Shown: in pieces, positions 20,833 through 33,478 of the stretch
Numbering within the stretch: the first letter of the stretch is position 1
Layout of the letters: every line of letters starts with the position of its first letter
Source of the DNA: Xestospongia muta
Lineage: Eukaryota > Porifera > Demospongiae > Haplosclerida > Petrosiidae
NCBI GenBank assembly: GCA_963693285.1
Contig: OY848922.1
Location: 7,924,923 to 7,988,922, forward strand
Direction: 5' to 3'
DNA: 64,000 bases
Notes under the pieces: model-generated
What the model was told of the DNA's origin: nothing
Seen by the model: only the letters and a program-made list of their open reading frames with translations
Databases searched by the model: none
Position numbers and translations under genes: made by a program

Positions 20833-23800
20833 ATGAGCTGGTGTCATATCTATTATATAACATCAGTTATACTGTATATCTACAGTGAATATGTTACTGC
20901 TTCTGAGTATTATGTCTCTGCAGCTCCTAATGGAGAATGTTGTCCTTCTACTGACCTACCTTGTCACAACCTCTCCTACTATACTGATGATTATTCATCT
21001 TACTTCACTGATGACACAATTTTTTACTTCCTAAATGGAACTCATATTCTACAAGGTACTTTGGAGATCAGTGGTGTAAGTAATATAACTCTACAGGGAC
21101 TGGGTCATATAGAACAAGGCTTCCATGAGACAGTTATGCAATCTACCTCAGTAATAAGGTGTAATGATTACAACAGAGGTGGTATACAATTTACTAGTAG
21201 TAGTGATGTTGTAATGATATCATTAACAACAGCAAACTGTGGAGCGTTTTATAATACTAGTTACCAACAAATTAATGTTAGCTTACTCATTGTTGACACA
21301 GATAATATCACATTGGAATGGGTATCAGTCCAGAATGGTTCAGGTTTCGGTCTCTTTCTTGTAAATGCTTTTGATTTGTTAATTGCAAATTCTTCATTTG
21401 CACAAAATCAACCTCTTGAGATGTGTTTTGATTGTTCAGGTGGTAATGTCTATATATGGTATGATGACCAAACTATTAACAAAACACTGTGCAGTGTTAA
21501 TATTATGCAATCAAATTTTACATTTGGATTAAATCTTGAAGTCTGTTCTTTAGAGAAATACATCAAATCTCAATACATTTCATCTAGTGGAGGGTTGACA
21601 ATATCTTTATTGCATACACAATCATATAACATACAGTTTAACATTGACAATGTTGTGTTCTACAATAACACTGCTAATGCTGGGGCAAACTTTATTTTTT
21701 TGGCTCACTACATTGGTGTTTATTCTTTAACAATGAGCAATACTATTAGCACCTATGGCAAAACATTGATTTCTTACACAGATATCTACGACTGTACTTT
21801 TGCAGCAGGTATGACTTTGGTGCAGAACAATGGTGCTGATGAAATTGAGATAAATATTAAAAATTGCACTTTTGAACACAATTTGGCTAAGCTATTTGGA
21901 GGAGGTGTATTGGTTGGTTGGTTAAACACTCCTGGTAATATTAAGTTTCATAATTGCACTATACACAATAATACAGCATATTATGGATCTGCTATGCTTC
22001 TACATGAATTCAATTCTACAGTAAGTTTTCATTTTGCAGACATTATGTTTGATTCCAATAAAGTACTCTATAAGTTTGATAGACTTCAAGCAGCTATATC
22101 ACTAGCATTTATTAACAATGCTATATTTGAACAAATTAAAGTTAGTAATCATGATACAACTGGTTTATTGAGTTATCATAGTCAGTTAACATTTCTTAAA
22201 AATTGCAAATTTGTGAACAATTCAGGAACATTAGGTGGTGGTATGGCTTTATATGATTCATCTAATTTAATACTGAAAGAACAAACAAACATATCATTTG
22301 TAAATAATTATGCTAGTGAATCTGGTGGAGGAATCTTTGTATCAGAAATATCCATAAATCATGATGTTCCAACTTTTTGCTTTTTTATACTTGAATCTGA
22401 TCATAGTACTAATGCAACATTACATTTTGTTAACAACACTGCTGAGATATCAGGTGATGTCCTATATGGTGGTCGTGTGGATACATGTTTAACTGCACAT
22501 CAATTTCATCACCTATTTAACTATTCTCAACAGAAAGGTTCATCAGTAGTGTCATCAGATCCTATCCAAGTGTGCTTTTGTGAAGCAAACAAACCTAATT
22601 GTTCTATTAAAAACATCAATATAACTGCAATACCTGGTATTGATAACAGTATATCACTAGCTACTGTTGGTTCAAAAAATGGCTTAGCAAATGGTGTGAT
22701 AAAATTTACATCCTCCAACATACAAACTGTCAACACTAGATTAAATGCAAATTGTACTGATGTTACTTTTAGTGTAACAGCAAATACTTCATTGAATACA
22801 ACACAACTCTATGTAACACTCGAGAAGTCAATAAAACCTTTGTATGACCCTTTTGCTAAAGTTATTGACATTACTATTCAGTCCTGTCCAATTGGCTTTC
22901 CATTAGATATTAAAAATAACACTTGTGTGTGTAGATCTGAATTAACTAAACCACTTACAATAAATTGTGATATCAACACTCAAATTATAACTAGAAAAGG
23001 TGACTTGTGGATTGGTTATGAAAATGACCATGACTGTCTTATTGTATATAAAAACTGTCCCTTTGATTATTGTAATGACAATAACATTAACTTTACATTT
23101 AACACGTCAAATGAACAATGTCTTCACAGTCGATCCGGACTACTCTGTGGACAATGTGTTGAAGGACTCAGTCTCTTGTTAGGTTCCAATCAATGTGGAC
23201 AATGTACTAATAACTACATAGCTCTTTATCATTCCATTTGCTTTAGCTGGTATAGCACTGGTTACGTTTGTCATTACTTTGAACCTAACTGTGTCTGTAG
23301 GTACAATCAATGGACTTATATTCTATGCTAATGTTGTCAAAATATATGAACACATCTTCTTCCCTAAAGGTTCTTTACCATTTTTAAGTCTGTTTATTTC
23401 CTGCCTTAATCTAGATCTGGGTATAGAGACTTGTTTCATTGATGGTATGGATTCTTGCAGTAAAACATGGCTACAGTTTATCTTTCCAACCTATGTCTGG
23501 TTTCTACTAATACTCATTGTAATATTATCACGATATTCCAGCAAAGTGGTTCGACTTGTGGGAAGACAAGTAATTCCAGTACTAGCCAATATGATCCTTC
23601 TCTCATACAACAAACTGATACGTACTGTCTTCCTGGTCCTTTGTTACACTGATGTTCCATGTAGTGGTGAGAAAAATATCTCATTCAAGTTATGGTATAT
23701 TGATGCTACTGTACCATATTTTAGAGGTTGTCATATACCATTGTTTCTGTTCTCACTGACTATATTCATTTTACTAATTATACCATACACCTTCTACCTT

Positions 23801-24421
23801 CTTACTATACCATTATTTGAAGGACCTCTATCAAAATACATATGCTGTCAAAAGTTGTCAACATATATAAAACCTTTCTTTGATGCATATGGAGGTCCAT
23901 ATAAGGACAAGTGTCGTTTTTGGACTGGATTTTTACTACTAGTTCGTCTTGTCTTAGCACTGGTTGTGTCTGTAGATACTGAGGCTACTGTAAGCTTGGA
24001 TGTTTTAACATCTATTTTAGTTGTTATTAACTTCATGTATCTCCCTTTGAGGGGAGTATATCAACAACTTCCTTTGGCTTGTCTGGAGCTTTTCTTCATT
24101 CTCAACCTTATTTTAATGGCTTATATAAATACACAAACCTTTGACGAAAAAAAAGGAGAAGCGTTAACCAAAGTTTTAGTATCACTAGCATTTGTAGTAT
24201 TCTGTGGTATTTTGATCTATCATGTCTGGGATCGATTTTTAAAGTCCCGTTTACAAAAGCGAATTCAAAAATCATTAAAAACACAGTCCAATATTCCAGC
24301 TAATGATGATAATGAAATAGAACTGACGTCATTTTCAGTTGATAATATAACATATTCTGTTATGTCAGAGTTACGTGAACCTCTGCTTGATGATCAAATT
24401 GACATTCCTCATAAGAAGTGA
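20833..24421 (+). pseudogene. Pmp-like beta-helix / multi-TM gene with a 1-bp frameshift
   Basis: Starts at the conserved ATG of MSWCHIYY. The ectodomain and stalk are intact to NNYIAL, but one extra T at 23225-23227 (CTCTTTATC against CTCTTATC in every paralogue) shifts the frame at the beginning of the first membrane segment, and translation stops at 23331. The rest of the membrane domain and the tail continue open in the other frame to 24421. Without the extra T it would be a normal 1195-residue member, most like the gene at 12745. As it stands, the product would be a secreted ectodomain with a short hydrophobic end. The extra base is in a T run, so a sequencing or assembly error, or a single allele, is possible. 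Confidence 0.8.
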
Positions 24422-24605
24422 AGCTGACAATGTATTTCAGTAGATATGTTATTTGACTTGTTAATGTATGTACTTTATATAGTATTAAATAGAGTGTGAT
24501 TTTTGATAGTATGATGTTTATACATGTACTTTACTGTGTGTATACTAACATTGAATGATTATTAGTTTTCATTTGCTGATTAATAATTACTATTGTATTT
24601 TTGCT

Positions 24606-24611
24606 AATAAA
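24606..24611 (+). promoter_or_regulatory. Polyadenylation signal AATAAA
   Basis: Same conserved 3'-UTR context as the other array members. Confidence 0.55.
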
Positions 24612-24719
24612 AGTTGTTTATTATTAAGTGTTTGAATATAATCAACTAATTTATTGTCAAAGGTATGTTTCTAATCATATATAACAGTTAAGCGGGAAAA
24701 TATTATAACAAACAATTAA

Positions 24720-25150
24720 ATATCATTGTAACAATTTATTGATTGATTTAACCAATATATGGTTATATTGATTGTATGTAGTAAAGTTATTTTGATGTAA
24801 AAAGTAAACATGACTGCTTTTATTATTAATGTACTGTGGGATTAACTGTTTATTTAACTAATATTAAAACTAATAATGCTTTGAATTCATATTATATATA
24901 GATGTATGAAAACCAAACAATGTTCATGACTGGGTCTAAATGACTTAGCAGTAATATATTCTAAACTGCTATTATTTACAATTACCTCATTTAAGTTTAA
25001 TCTAATGTCAGATTAAAGTGCATATATAAATCCATAATAACAGACCTGACTAATCATCTTATATTCTAAGAATAAAAATCATTACTAACCATCAGTTACA
25101 TAAACAGTCAATTCCACAGTACATTAATAATTAAACAGTAAGATATTTAT
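24720..25150. repeat. Two-armed foldback (MITE-like) element, duplicate of 16640-17050
   Basis: Arms as described at 16640; present through the segmental duplication. The rest of the gap 24422-25945 parallels 16333-17855 and shows no gene. Confidence 0.5.
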
Positions 25151-25945
25151 TTTTTGTATCAAATAAATGTTTTGCTACATCTATCTAACTAGTCTCATGT
25201 TGTCTGACGCTTTCGTCCTCCAGAAATGTCATGTGATACAAAATTAGTAGGCTAGTTAAATCAACAATCAACTTCTACAGAACTATATAGTAGCTCATAA
25301 CTACTATAGTATTTTTAATCTTTGAAGGAAGTTATATTTTTGATATTACTACTAGTACTATTAATAGTATATTATAATATGCTTTGAGTTTGTAATAGTC
25401 ATACTAAAGATGATATTATTTTATACAGCAAGTAAACCTCAAATTGGCTAAAGAGTAATATCAGTGACAATACATAGAAATATATGTATTTTGTATAATA
25501 TTTCTAATTGTGTTATAATAAAAGGAGATGATTTATACAAGAGACCAACCACTGTCTTTACTATGTGGTGATGCCATTTTATAGAAATTGAACCACAGTA
25601 TAAAGGATAATAATAACGCTGGAAATGAACATCATTTACTATTGTTTCTAATAGTATCCTTACTGGGTAAACAAGACTGCATCAGCAGTTATGTGGTGTT
25701 ACTGATTTTGTCCTTTATATTGGTACAATTCTTTTAAATATAATAGCAGAAGACGTTATTGTCTAAAATGATTGCTATTGCAGTGCTTTCATTATATCAA
25801 TAATAATGTCCAAGTGAGGACTGAATTAGCGTAGCCATATGTAAGAGTATACAGTTAGTGCCTTTGATACAATAGTTAAAACAAGATTGTAAAAATTATG
25901 CTTTATATAATGTTAATACAAATAGCTATATAACATGTGTAGATG

Positions 25946-28182
25946 TCAGTACTTGACTAGTCTATTATTGTCTTGATCAGATACCCACACTGATCCATCA
26001 GATGCAACAGTTACTCCTATTGGACGGTTGAAGCCCTCAATTGAGCGAATAAAAGTGCCATGTGGATCAAAAATAACTATGGAGTCCCCTCTCCTGTTCG
26101 CCACAAGTGAATTACCAGCTAAATCTATAGCTATACCATGTGGTTTTATGAGGTGAGAATTACCATACTGACAAACAAATTGACCATTTGGAGTTACAAC
26201 AATGACAACCTTTGAATCATAACAAGTTATATGAAGGTGGCCAGAGGGGTCAAACGAAAGACCATTGGGATACTTAAATCCTGATTCATTACCATCAATT
26301 ATATGAGAGAATGTCTTATCTTGACAAAATACCTGAATACGATTATTACTACCATCGGCAATATATATTCTTTCATCAGGACCAATACACAAAGCAAATG
26401 GATTAAGGAATTGTCCTTTACCAGACCCTTCACTACCAAGTGTACCAAAAAATCTTCCTTCTAATGTTAGCTTGTGAATTCTATTTCCTCCATATTCCGC
26501 CACATACATTACATCACCACTTATGGCTATTCCTACAGGGTTTTTAAAGTGTAATGAACCAGTCCCAAAAGACCCAATTGTCTTTTTCTTTCTTCCATTG
26601 TTGTCATATATGTATATGCAATGATTATAAAAACTAGTGACAAACATGTCACCATTATCAGAAAAAGCTAGAAAGTCTGGTTTGCTAATCCCAGTAATAG
26701 TTTGTACTGGGTTTCTGATGGTATTATAATCTCGAGAAGCAACTACAGAAACATTGAAGGGGCTACCATGAACAGACTGACCAATAATAGTGAGAAAAAG
26801 CTTGTGCTGTCCTAACTGCTGTGGCGTCAAGGAGACAAGGTAAGTACCATCACCACAATCGGTGGTTTTAGCTTTAATTGGCGTCCCTTTCTCTTCAACT
26901 GGAACAAGGCTACCACTCACTATTGCACCTCCTTTAGATAACAACTTCCCTCCTTTATCTTTCGATAATACTTTAATTTTTAATTCTTTATCCACTGCAA
27001 AACCAAAAGGCATCACTACTGTTGTATTATTAGGAGATATCTCATTAAATGTAATGTCTACATTTCCTATCTTTGTAGCTAGTTCATCTGTATTAATATC
27101 TACTGATATAGTTGGTGACTCACAGACTTCAAGAGAGGTCTCAGCATATTGCTTTTGTAGATGGTTAGCTCTAGTTTGTAGTGTGTGAGCAATCGATAGT
27201 AACTCAACATCATTGTACTCTCCTACAGCACTGGTTGAGAGACTATGACAGTAAGTCATAGATTCCAGAAGACGATGGATACCCTGAAGTTGGAGAGACA
27301 AACGGTCTTCCTTAGCATTAGCTAACTCACAACTCTTAGCTAATAAAACCTTCTCTTTTTGACAAAGAAGCTGTTGAAGATTGGCAAATGTTTGACGTAT
27401 AATTGTGTCTATCTCATACTTAGAAGCTTTAATGTTGTCTTTTATCTTCTCTCCTGTTATTAAAAGCTGCTTTAATTGCTGTAGAGGTAACTGAAAACTT
27501 TTGAATTGTTGTTCAATATCCTCTTTACATTGCTCTGCATGTTTAATTGCTTCAGTAACAACATGACCATTGTGGTTAATGATGGTACATTCAACACAGA
27601 CTGGAACAGTGCATTCTTCACAATAATATTTAACTTGCTGATTAGTGTGATCTTGGCATGTGTTAACAGCTAGTTTGTCATGTGACAGATGTTGAGCTTC
27701 TTCCAGGGTAAAGGACGTGTGTGTACGAGTTAAACGCAGTAATTGATGTGCATCCCAACATTGTTTACAGAGTAAATCATTACATTCAGTACAGTATGCT
27801 ACTGAAGTGTTCTCACTACATGATTCACATGGAGGAGGTGGGATAGACTTGATTTTACTAAGAATGTTACTCTGTTTGTTAACAAGTCGAAGGTTACGAG
27901 GGAAAGAGGAGACTCCTCCTTTAGATACAGACACAATATGGTGACAAGAGGGACAAGTGAGGGTGTTAGTTCCAGTACCTTCAATGATAAGAGACTGGAT
28001 ACATTGAGTACAGAAGGAGTGACAACAAGACAGCATACGAGGGTCACGATAAGGTTGATTACATTTTAGACAACAAGTAGAACTCAAATTAGCCTAAATA
28101 TGTATATAGTAATATCAAATCTTATCAATAATATACTACTTACATGTTTAAGAGGTCCACTAGCAACACTAAGGGAGGACAT
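25946..28182 (-). CDS. TRIM-NHL protein (class VII TRIM-like E3 ligase), two exons, 728 aa
   Basis: Exon 1 is 28144-28182 (MSSLSVASGPLKH), then a 50-nt intron 28094-28143 (GTAAGT...ATTTAG), then exon 2 25946-28093, in frame. The apparent start at 28087 is a TTG codon, so the real ATG is in exon 1. Domains in full-length numbering: C3HC4 RING about 20-63 (CLKC, CCHSFCTQC, CPSC), B-box 1 about 102-140, B-box 2 about 159-195 (CQDH...CVEC...NHNGH), coiled coil about 198-315, filamin-type Ig about 345-460, six NHL repeats about 465-728 ending NNRLVKY. The family (TRIM2/3/71-like) comprises ubiquitin ligases whose NHL propeller binds RNA or protein. Intact duplicate of the pseudogene at 17856. It diverges from the AIF1 gene across 715 bases. 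Confidence 0.92.
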
Positions 28183-28805
28183 TGTAAAAGGCTAAACTTA
28201 GAATATGATCATGTGATAGCTTAGTTGTGATAGTGATATCATTGTAATAATAACTATAAATAGCATGTATATCATATATATACTGTATAGATAGAAGTAA
28301 CAGCTGTGTGGATTAATTGTATACTAAACATATCTCAGTACATACTAAAATAACAAAGGGCAGCTTAAACTCAGTTAGATGTCACAATGATTATTGGTTA
28401 GGCTGAGTCTAACTGAACAAGTTTGGTATGTAATGACATTGGTTAAACACAGTCTAGTGAATAAGGAGTGTGGTTGTCTACTATTAACTTGGTACTGAGT
28501 GCCCACTTAACTGTTTCATGAGCAATAGTAGAATCCACTGAACATTGAAAACTTATAGTAATTACTGTGACTAATTTGTAGCTACTCTTTTGGGATCTGT
28601 CTGGAAGTAATCACATGATTACTATAAAAAGTAACATGTGATTACATGTTACTATATTTAGAGTTTAGGAATATTCAATTTCAATCCATGTCATTCAGTG
28701 TGTAATTTGAAAAGGTTCAAAAGCTAAACTGCAATATGATTTATATACTTGCAGTATCCAATAAGCATAAATGTTATAGCTACTTCTAAAACAAGCATAC
28801 AGACA

Positions 28806-28836
28806 GTGGGCGTGTGCTTCCTTTGTCAGCCACACC
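28806..28836 (+). promoter_or_regulatory. GC-rich promoter-like motifs before AIF1
   Basis: GTGGGCGTG (28806-28814) and CCACACC (28830-28836) form the only GC-rich patch in the 715-base divergent gap 28183-28897. They resemble KLF/EGR-type sites and lie 62-92 bases before the AIF1 start codon. The rest of the gap shows nothing I recognise. Confidence 0.3.
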
Positions 28837-28897
28837 TTTACAGACAACAGGAAGGCTGCTCATAGCAGTGAAAGACAGTGAACAGAGCAAGGAAATA

Positions 28898-31851
28898 ATG
28901 GCAAATTATCAAGGTCAGTTAATATTTTATGATAACCCTACTGGTCTTTATTGATTGTATTTTGAGCTAGTATATATAATGTTGAGTTTTTACTGAATGG
29001 TGCTTTAATCTATATCTCTCCACACCTACTTAGCAGTCTGTCAGCATATCGAGAAAGATATACATGTCATAGAAAATAGTGAATAAGATATAGTTAGACC
29101 ACTGCCATCATTATAAACTGCAGATAGTCTACTATTATTGTATATTATATTACTTAAGTTCAATGATAGTGGGAATGTTAGGATTGTTTTAGCTACATTG
29201 GCTAAAGATAGTTCACATGTACTGAAACAATTGGGTTACATTAGGACTACAATTTGTGTGATCAGATTTACATTACCTCTGAATTAAGAACACCTGTATA
29301 CTCAGGACACTTGTTCTAGTCCCATACTAATACTTTAATGTATTATACAACCTCTATATTGAGGACACTGTTCTAGTCCCATACTAATACTTTAGTGTAT
29401 TATGCAACCTCTATATTGAGAACATTTGTTCTAGTCCCATACTATTATTATTTTAGTGTATTCGATATCAAAGCTGTATCTTGACAACACCTCTAAACAC
29501 TAAGGACAGTGTCTTAAGTGTTTACTATTGTGTGGATTCATTGTAATGCTATATTTCCTGTCTTAATAATAGCACCTCAAATCAAAATATTACCTACAAA
29601 TGTTTGGAGATAACACATTGAAATTGAAGAAGTTTCCATTGTAAAGTTTTGATAACAAATCATCTTAGTATAAAGGTATCTTCAATAGAGAGGTTAAATA
29701 ATACACTAAAGTATTAGTATGGAACGAAAACAAATGTCCTTTATATACCATATAATTATTGTGATGTATTTGTTTAATATTGTTATTGTCTGGCAATCGT
29801 ATAGTTAGTTCTAGTAATTTGTACTACAAATAGTGATGGCAGAGGGAATTAATAATAGTAAATAGATATGTCAATATAAGGACACTCTTACATCAGTGGT
29901 ATTAATACAATTGTCTTTATAAGGATACTGTTAATCAGTGATGTCATATTTCTGTATAAGGACACTGTTATTATAGTGTTGACATTAAAAGGCACTTCAT
30001 TGTGTTACTGTTTAGATATCAATAATAACTAAATACACTAAGTAAACATAAACATGTTTAATGTTTATATTACCTTATAATGGAATTAACCCACTTCAGA
30101 ATTACAAAGATCCTCTATATTAAGGACACTTGTTCTAGTCCCATACTAATACTTTAGTGTGTTATACAACCTCTATATTCAGGACACCTTTATACTAAGG
30201 ACAGTGTGCCAAGTGTTCACTATAGAAAGGTTTCATTGTAAACAATACAAATATGATAAATCAGTAGGTGATTATAATATGGTTAATACAATTATATGAT
30301 GGAATAGATTAGACAATCCATAACCTTTAAATAGTGCACCACTAATATTGGTACATCCCGACACCAGTATATGTTTAAGTAATGGTATTGTTAATTAGAG
30401 CTGATATCAAAGGTCAGTTATTGGGGGTGTGGTCATATAAAAGTGGCAGCTGCAAGTCTGTATTCATTTCCTTGAATATAAGGGTAGTAATAAAAGCATG
30501 ATCAAAGTACGTATGGGTTTGAAAAATCAATTAATATTTCAATATAACTAACATCACTACTGGTATTTGCTAGTAATGTAGTTAATCATATTAGCCTATA
30601 TAATGGAACACTATATTAAAGTGTGAATAATGCCTATATTTCCTATATTATTAACATAATGAACATGTTATGACATGTTATATTTAGGTGGAAAGGCATT
30701 TGGTCAGTTAAAGAGTAAACAAAGTGATGACTTGGATGAAGTAAATCGGGTATGACACTATCAATAATAATAACATTTATAATTATGATGTCTATCAGTC
30801 GTTTCTAACTAGTGGTGACTATGATGATGAAGATGCCGAGATACCTTTAGCTAACAGACTGGAAGCATATAAAAGTACTTTGTGTATATTTTAGTGTTAA
30901 TGTATTAATGTTGTGTTTTCTGTAGAACAATTCATGGAGTTTGATGAAGATCACTCTGGTGATATCGGTAAGTATTAGTTAATGAGCAGAACATGTACTA
31001 GAGAACCACACCTCACTGTGAAGGACATTAGTTAATGTACGTTTCTTAAGTCACTGTCAAAGACACCCTTACAATTACGTTATAAACAAAATAAGAATGC
31101 AGGAGTACTATACTGGTTTAACCTATGTTAGTGACTTAAATATTAATAGATAATATTCATATTATGATATCGTTGTAAAAGTAGTATATTGTGTTTAAAA
31201 GAAGTCTATTTAAATAGCTCTTCATGACTTTCCTTTATATTTAAGATAGACCCTAACCTTTGCCATAAATCTCAATATAAACAATGAGCCACTTGTATGT
31301 CCAATAAATTTATGAACATTTAAAATTATAGCAGTGGTTAGCATGATCTTTATCAGGTTACCAATTATTAACATTACACTAGATAATTTGAACTGTACTA
31401 TGTAACTATTGTATTACAGATATTATGGAGCTTAAGAGAATGATGGAGAAATTGGGACAAGCAAAAACACATTTAGAATTGAAGAAAATGATTGCTGAGG
31501 TGGACACCACCAAAAAAGGTAAGATTGGTGTTATTATTAATGAATTAATTATATTAATTATATTTTATACATAGGTACTATTAACTATCCTGATTTCCTT
31601 ACTATGATGTTGGGAAAGAAGAGTAGTGTTCTCAAACTGTAAGAATTATATAAAATAGAAAATGTACTTATGAATTTAGTTATGTTGAAGAATAAATGGA
31701 GAGTTTGCTTTAATATATAATGTAATAATGTAGAAATCCTCTTTGATACTAGTATATCCTACTTAGGATTCTCATGTTTGAAGAAAAGAAGAAAGAAAAG
31801 GAGCGACCCAAAGGTATCCCTCCAAAGAAAAACATAGCTGATTTGCCTTGA
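28898..31851 (+). CDS. AIF1: Allograft inflammatory factor 1 (AIF1/Iba1) orthologue, seven exons, 147 aa
   Basis: Coding exons: 28898-28913, 30688-30749, 30799-30874, 30926-30967, 31420-31518, 31575-31638, 31767-31851. All junctions are GT/AG, all phases agree, and the total is 147 codons plus TGA, the length of human AIF1. Landmarks: GGKAFGQLK at 6-14, EF-hand 1 loop [12 protein letters not shown] at 58-69 (all calcium-ligand positions present), [10 protein letters not shown] at 81-90, degenerate EF-hand 2 around 94-105 before [11 protein letters not shown], and a basic tail [22 protein letters not shown]1 is a cytoplasmic calcium-binding, actin-bundling protein linked to macrophage-type activation in vertebrates. 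Intron 1 (1774 nt) is full of repeats; introns 2 and 3 are about 50 nt. Neighbours are TRIM-NHL (divergent) and the fibrinogen-like cluster. Confidence 0.95.
29288..29466. repeat. Three imperfect tandem copies of a ~58-bp unit in AIF1 intron 1
   Basis: The unit reads CCTCTATATTGAGGACACTT followed by GTTCTAGTCCCATACTAATA and TTTAGTGTATTATACAA. Three direct copies are followed by an inverted copy at about 29690-29745 and another direct copy at 30108-30170. This is probably part of a non-autonomous DNA element. Confidence 0.6.
29815..30105. repeat. Dispersed ~290-bp repeat, copy in AIF1 intron 1
   Basis: Nearly identical to 42620-42918; both contain CAAATAGTGATGGCAGAGGG, several ATAAGGACA motifs, and end near AACCCACTTCAGAATTA. 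No coding frame. Confidence 0.75.
30108..30240. repeat. Further copy of the AGGACAC-type repeat
   Basis: Shares GGACACTTGTTCTAGTCCCA and a tail (ACTAAGGACAGTGT) with the array at 29288-29560. Confidence 0.5.
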
Positions 31852-32405
31852 ACTGAAACAATACTTAATTGTAAAAATGTGTTCTTAAAACTAGCACTTT
31901 AATATATTGTTTTGTTTACTACTGGATAGTATGAATAATCACTAATTATTAAATAATTACGAGGACAAACCCTTTCCTAGTTCTAACACTTCATTTCATT
32001 AACTACAAAAGGCAGCACTTAATACAACCACTAACAAATACCTAGTTGGACGCCATCTTTATGTTGCAGTACTGATTATGTAGTAAATGTCATAATAGCT
32101 GATTGGTGCAAGTCCCATGTGGATACAATGTAAAATGGCAAAGTTATTTACATGTCTGGGTGGCCCTTCTCAACTCGGACATACTATAATATTATATTGT
32201 TGTCATTGATATCTTGTCGTTATTAATATGACACCATCTCCTACATGTCATTTATGAAGGAAATCCTTATGTGTTAAGTTAACTTTACTATATGACATTA
32301 ATAGATCACTTTATAATTTAGTAGATTAAAAAGTATTGTATTAAATGAATGAAATAAATTATTTTATATACACTATAAAAATACTGTGTGTAAATGTCAT
32401 GAATA

Positions 32406-32968
32406 TTTGATGTAAACTTCAACAATGTCTAGAGGACTGCCATAAATGTGTACACTACTGCATCCACACATGATCAACTCAATATCATCATTAACTCTTT
32501 CATTTAATGTCTTGATAAACCATGGCAACTTAGGTGAAGTACAACAGGTATCCTCACATCCAGGTCAGTCTTGACCATCCCAAAGAGGATCATTAGAATA
32601 TAAGACATTGTCACCTTGACCAACACCACATCCAGATATACAGTAATAATTGTTACAACAAATGGTACAGTATAGTTTCTGGACAGTTAAGGTCTGGAAA
32701 GACTGGAGGAGTCATAGGCGAACGGCATTTCATATATATATATTTCATTCATTTATTATTTATTTTTACCGCTACTAGTAAAAAAAATTGTCAACCCCGC
32801 TAAAAAAATTGTCAACCTCACTGATAACGATCAGAGGTTGATATGAAATTTATCAACCTCATTTAAAGCAATCTGATTGCTCAATTCATACTAGTCATGG
32901 TAAAAAGTTTACATATTGACTGATATTATTACAGGGACAATAAAATCCATTTGTTGATCCTTTGTATT
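32406..32968 (-). pseudogene. Decayed fibrinogen-like gene relic
   Basis: 32406-32678 matches the last ~90 codons of the cluster genes (DPLWDG-type, double Cys, PWF-KTL, LVEVYIK equivalents on the minus strand), but one base is missing in the VGNDYYC region (TTGTTACAACAAATGG) and the normal stop is altered. After an insertion at about 32680-32910, a further piece at 32911-32968 matches the CPCNN region. No start remains. The surrounding stretch 31852-33478 has no other gene. Confidence 0.75.
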
Positions 32969-33038
32969 GTCTTATTTCATAACATTTAATAGGACTACCC
33001 CAAATATACTGTTCTGAACCTCACAGGAGCATTGACAA

Positions 33039-33061
33039 TGTGTGTGTGTGTGTGTGTGTGT
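33039..33061. repeat. (TG)n microsatellite
   Basis: About 11 uninterrupted TG units. Confidence 0.9.
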
Positions 33062-33478
33062 CTATGTGATATTATCATGTAAAGATAGTGGCACTGATAT
33101 TCTGGCATTAGTGCTGCTATTATTGTCATAGTGATATATATTTTTGGACTACAATAGACTATAGACACTATATTAACTCAATGGTCAGTAATTGATCACC
33201 ACTAAATCTATCATTATATATTAGGCTATCATTACTTTCTTCCTACAAAGATATTACAATCATCATCTCTGCTATTTGGTTGTTATCAATATGACACCAT
33301 TCCTATAACATCATTTATGAAGGAAATCATTTTATTACTTTGCTACATAAAGTCATATTATAATTATAATAGATCAGGACATGCATTATATGAAACTCTG
33401 AAAATGTAATTTATATAAAATGAATTGTGAACTAACAATTATGCAGTATTCATTATGAAAGTCTGTGTATGTAAGTTA

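Larger units (their letters stand above)
20045..28166. repeat. 8.09-kb tandem segmental duplication, copy B
   Basis: Second copy, containing the frameshifted beta-helix gene and the intact TRIM-NHL gene. It starts in the beta-helix upstream block and ends inside TRIM exon 1, beyond which single-copy sequence continues. Confidence 0.85.

Noticed and set aside
2531..24421. Bacterial origin of the Pmp-like genes or bacterial contamination
   Set aside because: Eukaryotic splice signals and AATAAA sites flank the genes, they sit among metazoan TRIM and AIF1 genes, and they have a multi-TM bundle rather than an autotransporter barrel.
28087..28087. TRIM-NHL start at 28087 (and 53739, 58828, 62658)
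   Set aside because: These codons are TTG; the conserved upstream exon supplies an ATG through a 50-nt intron.
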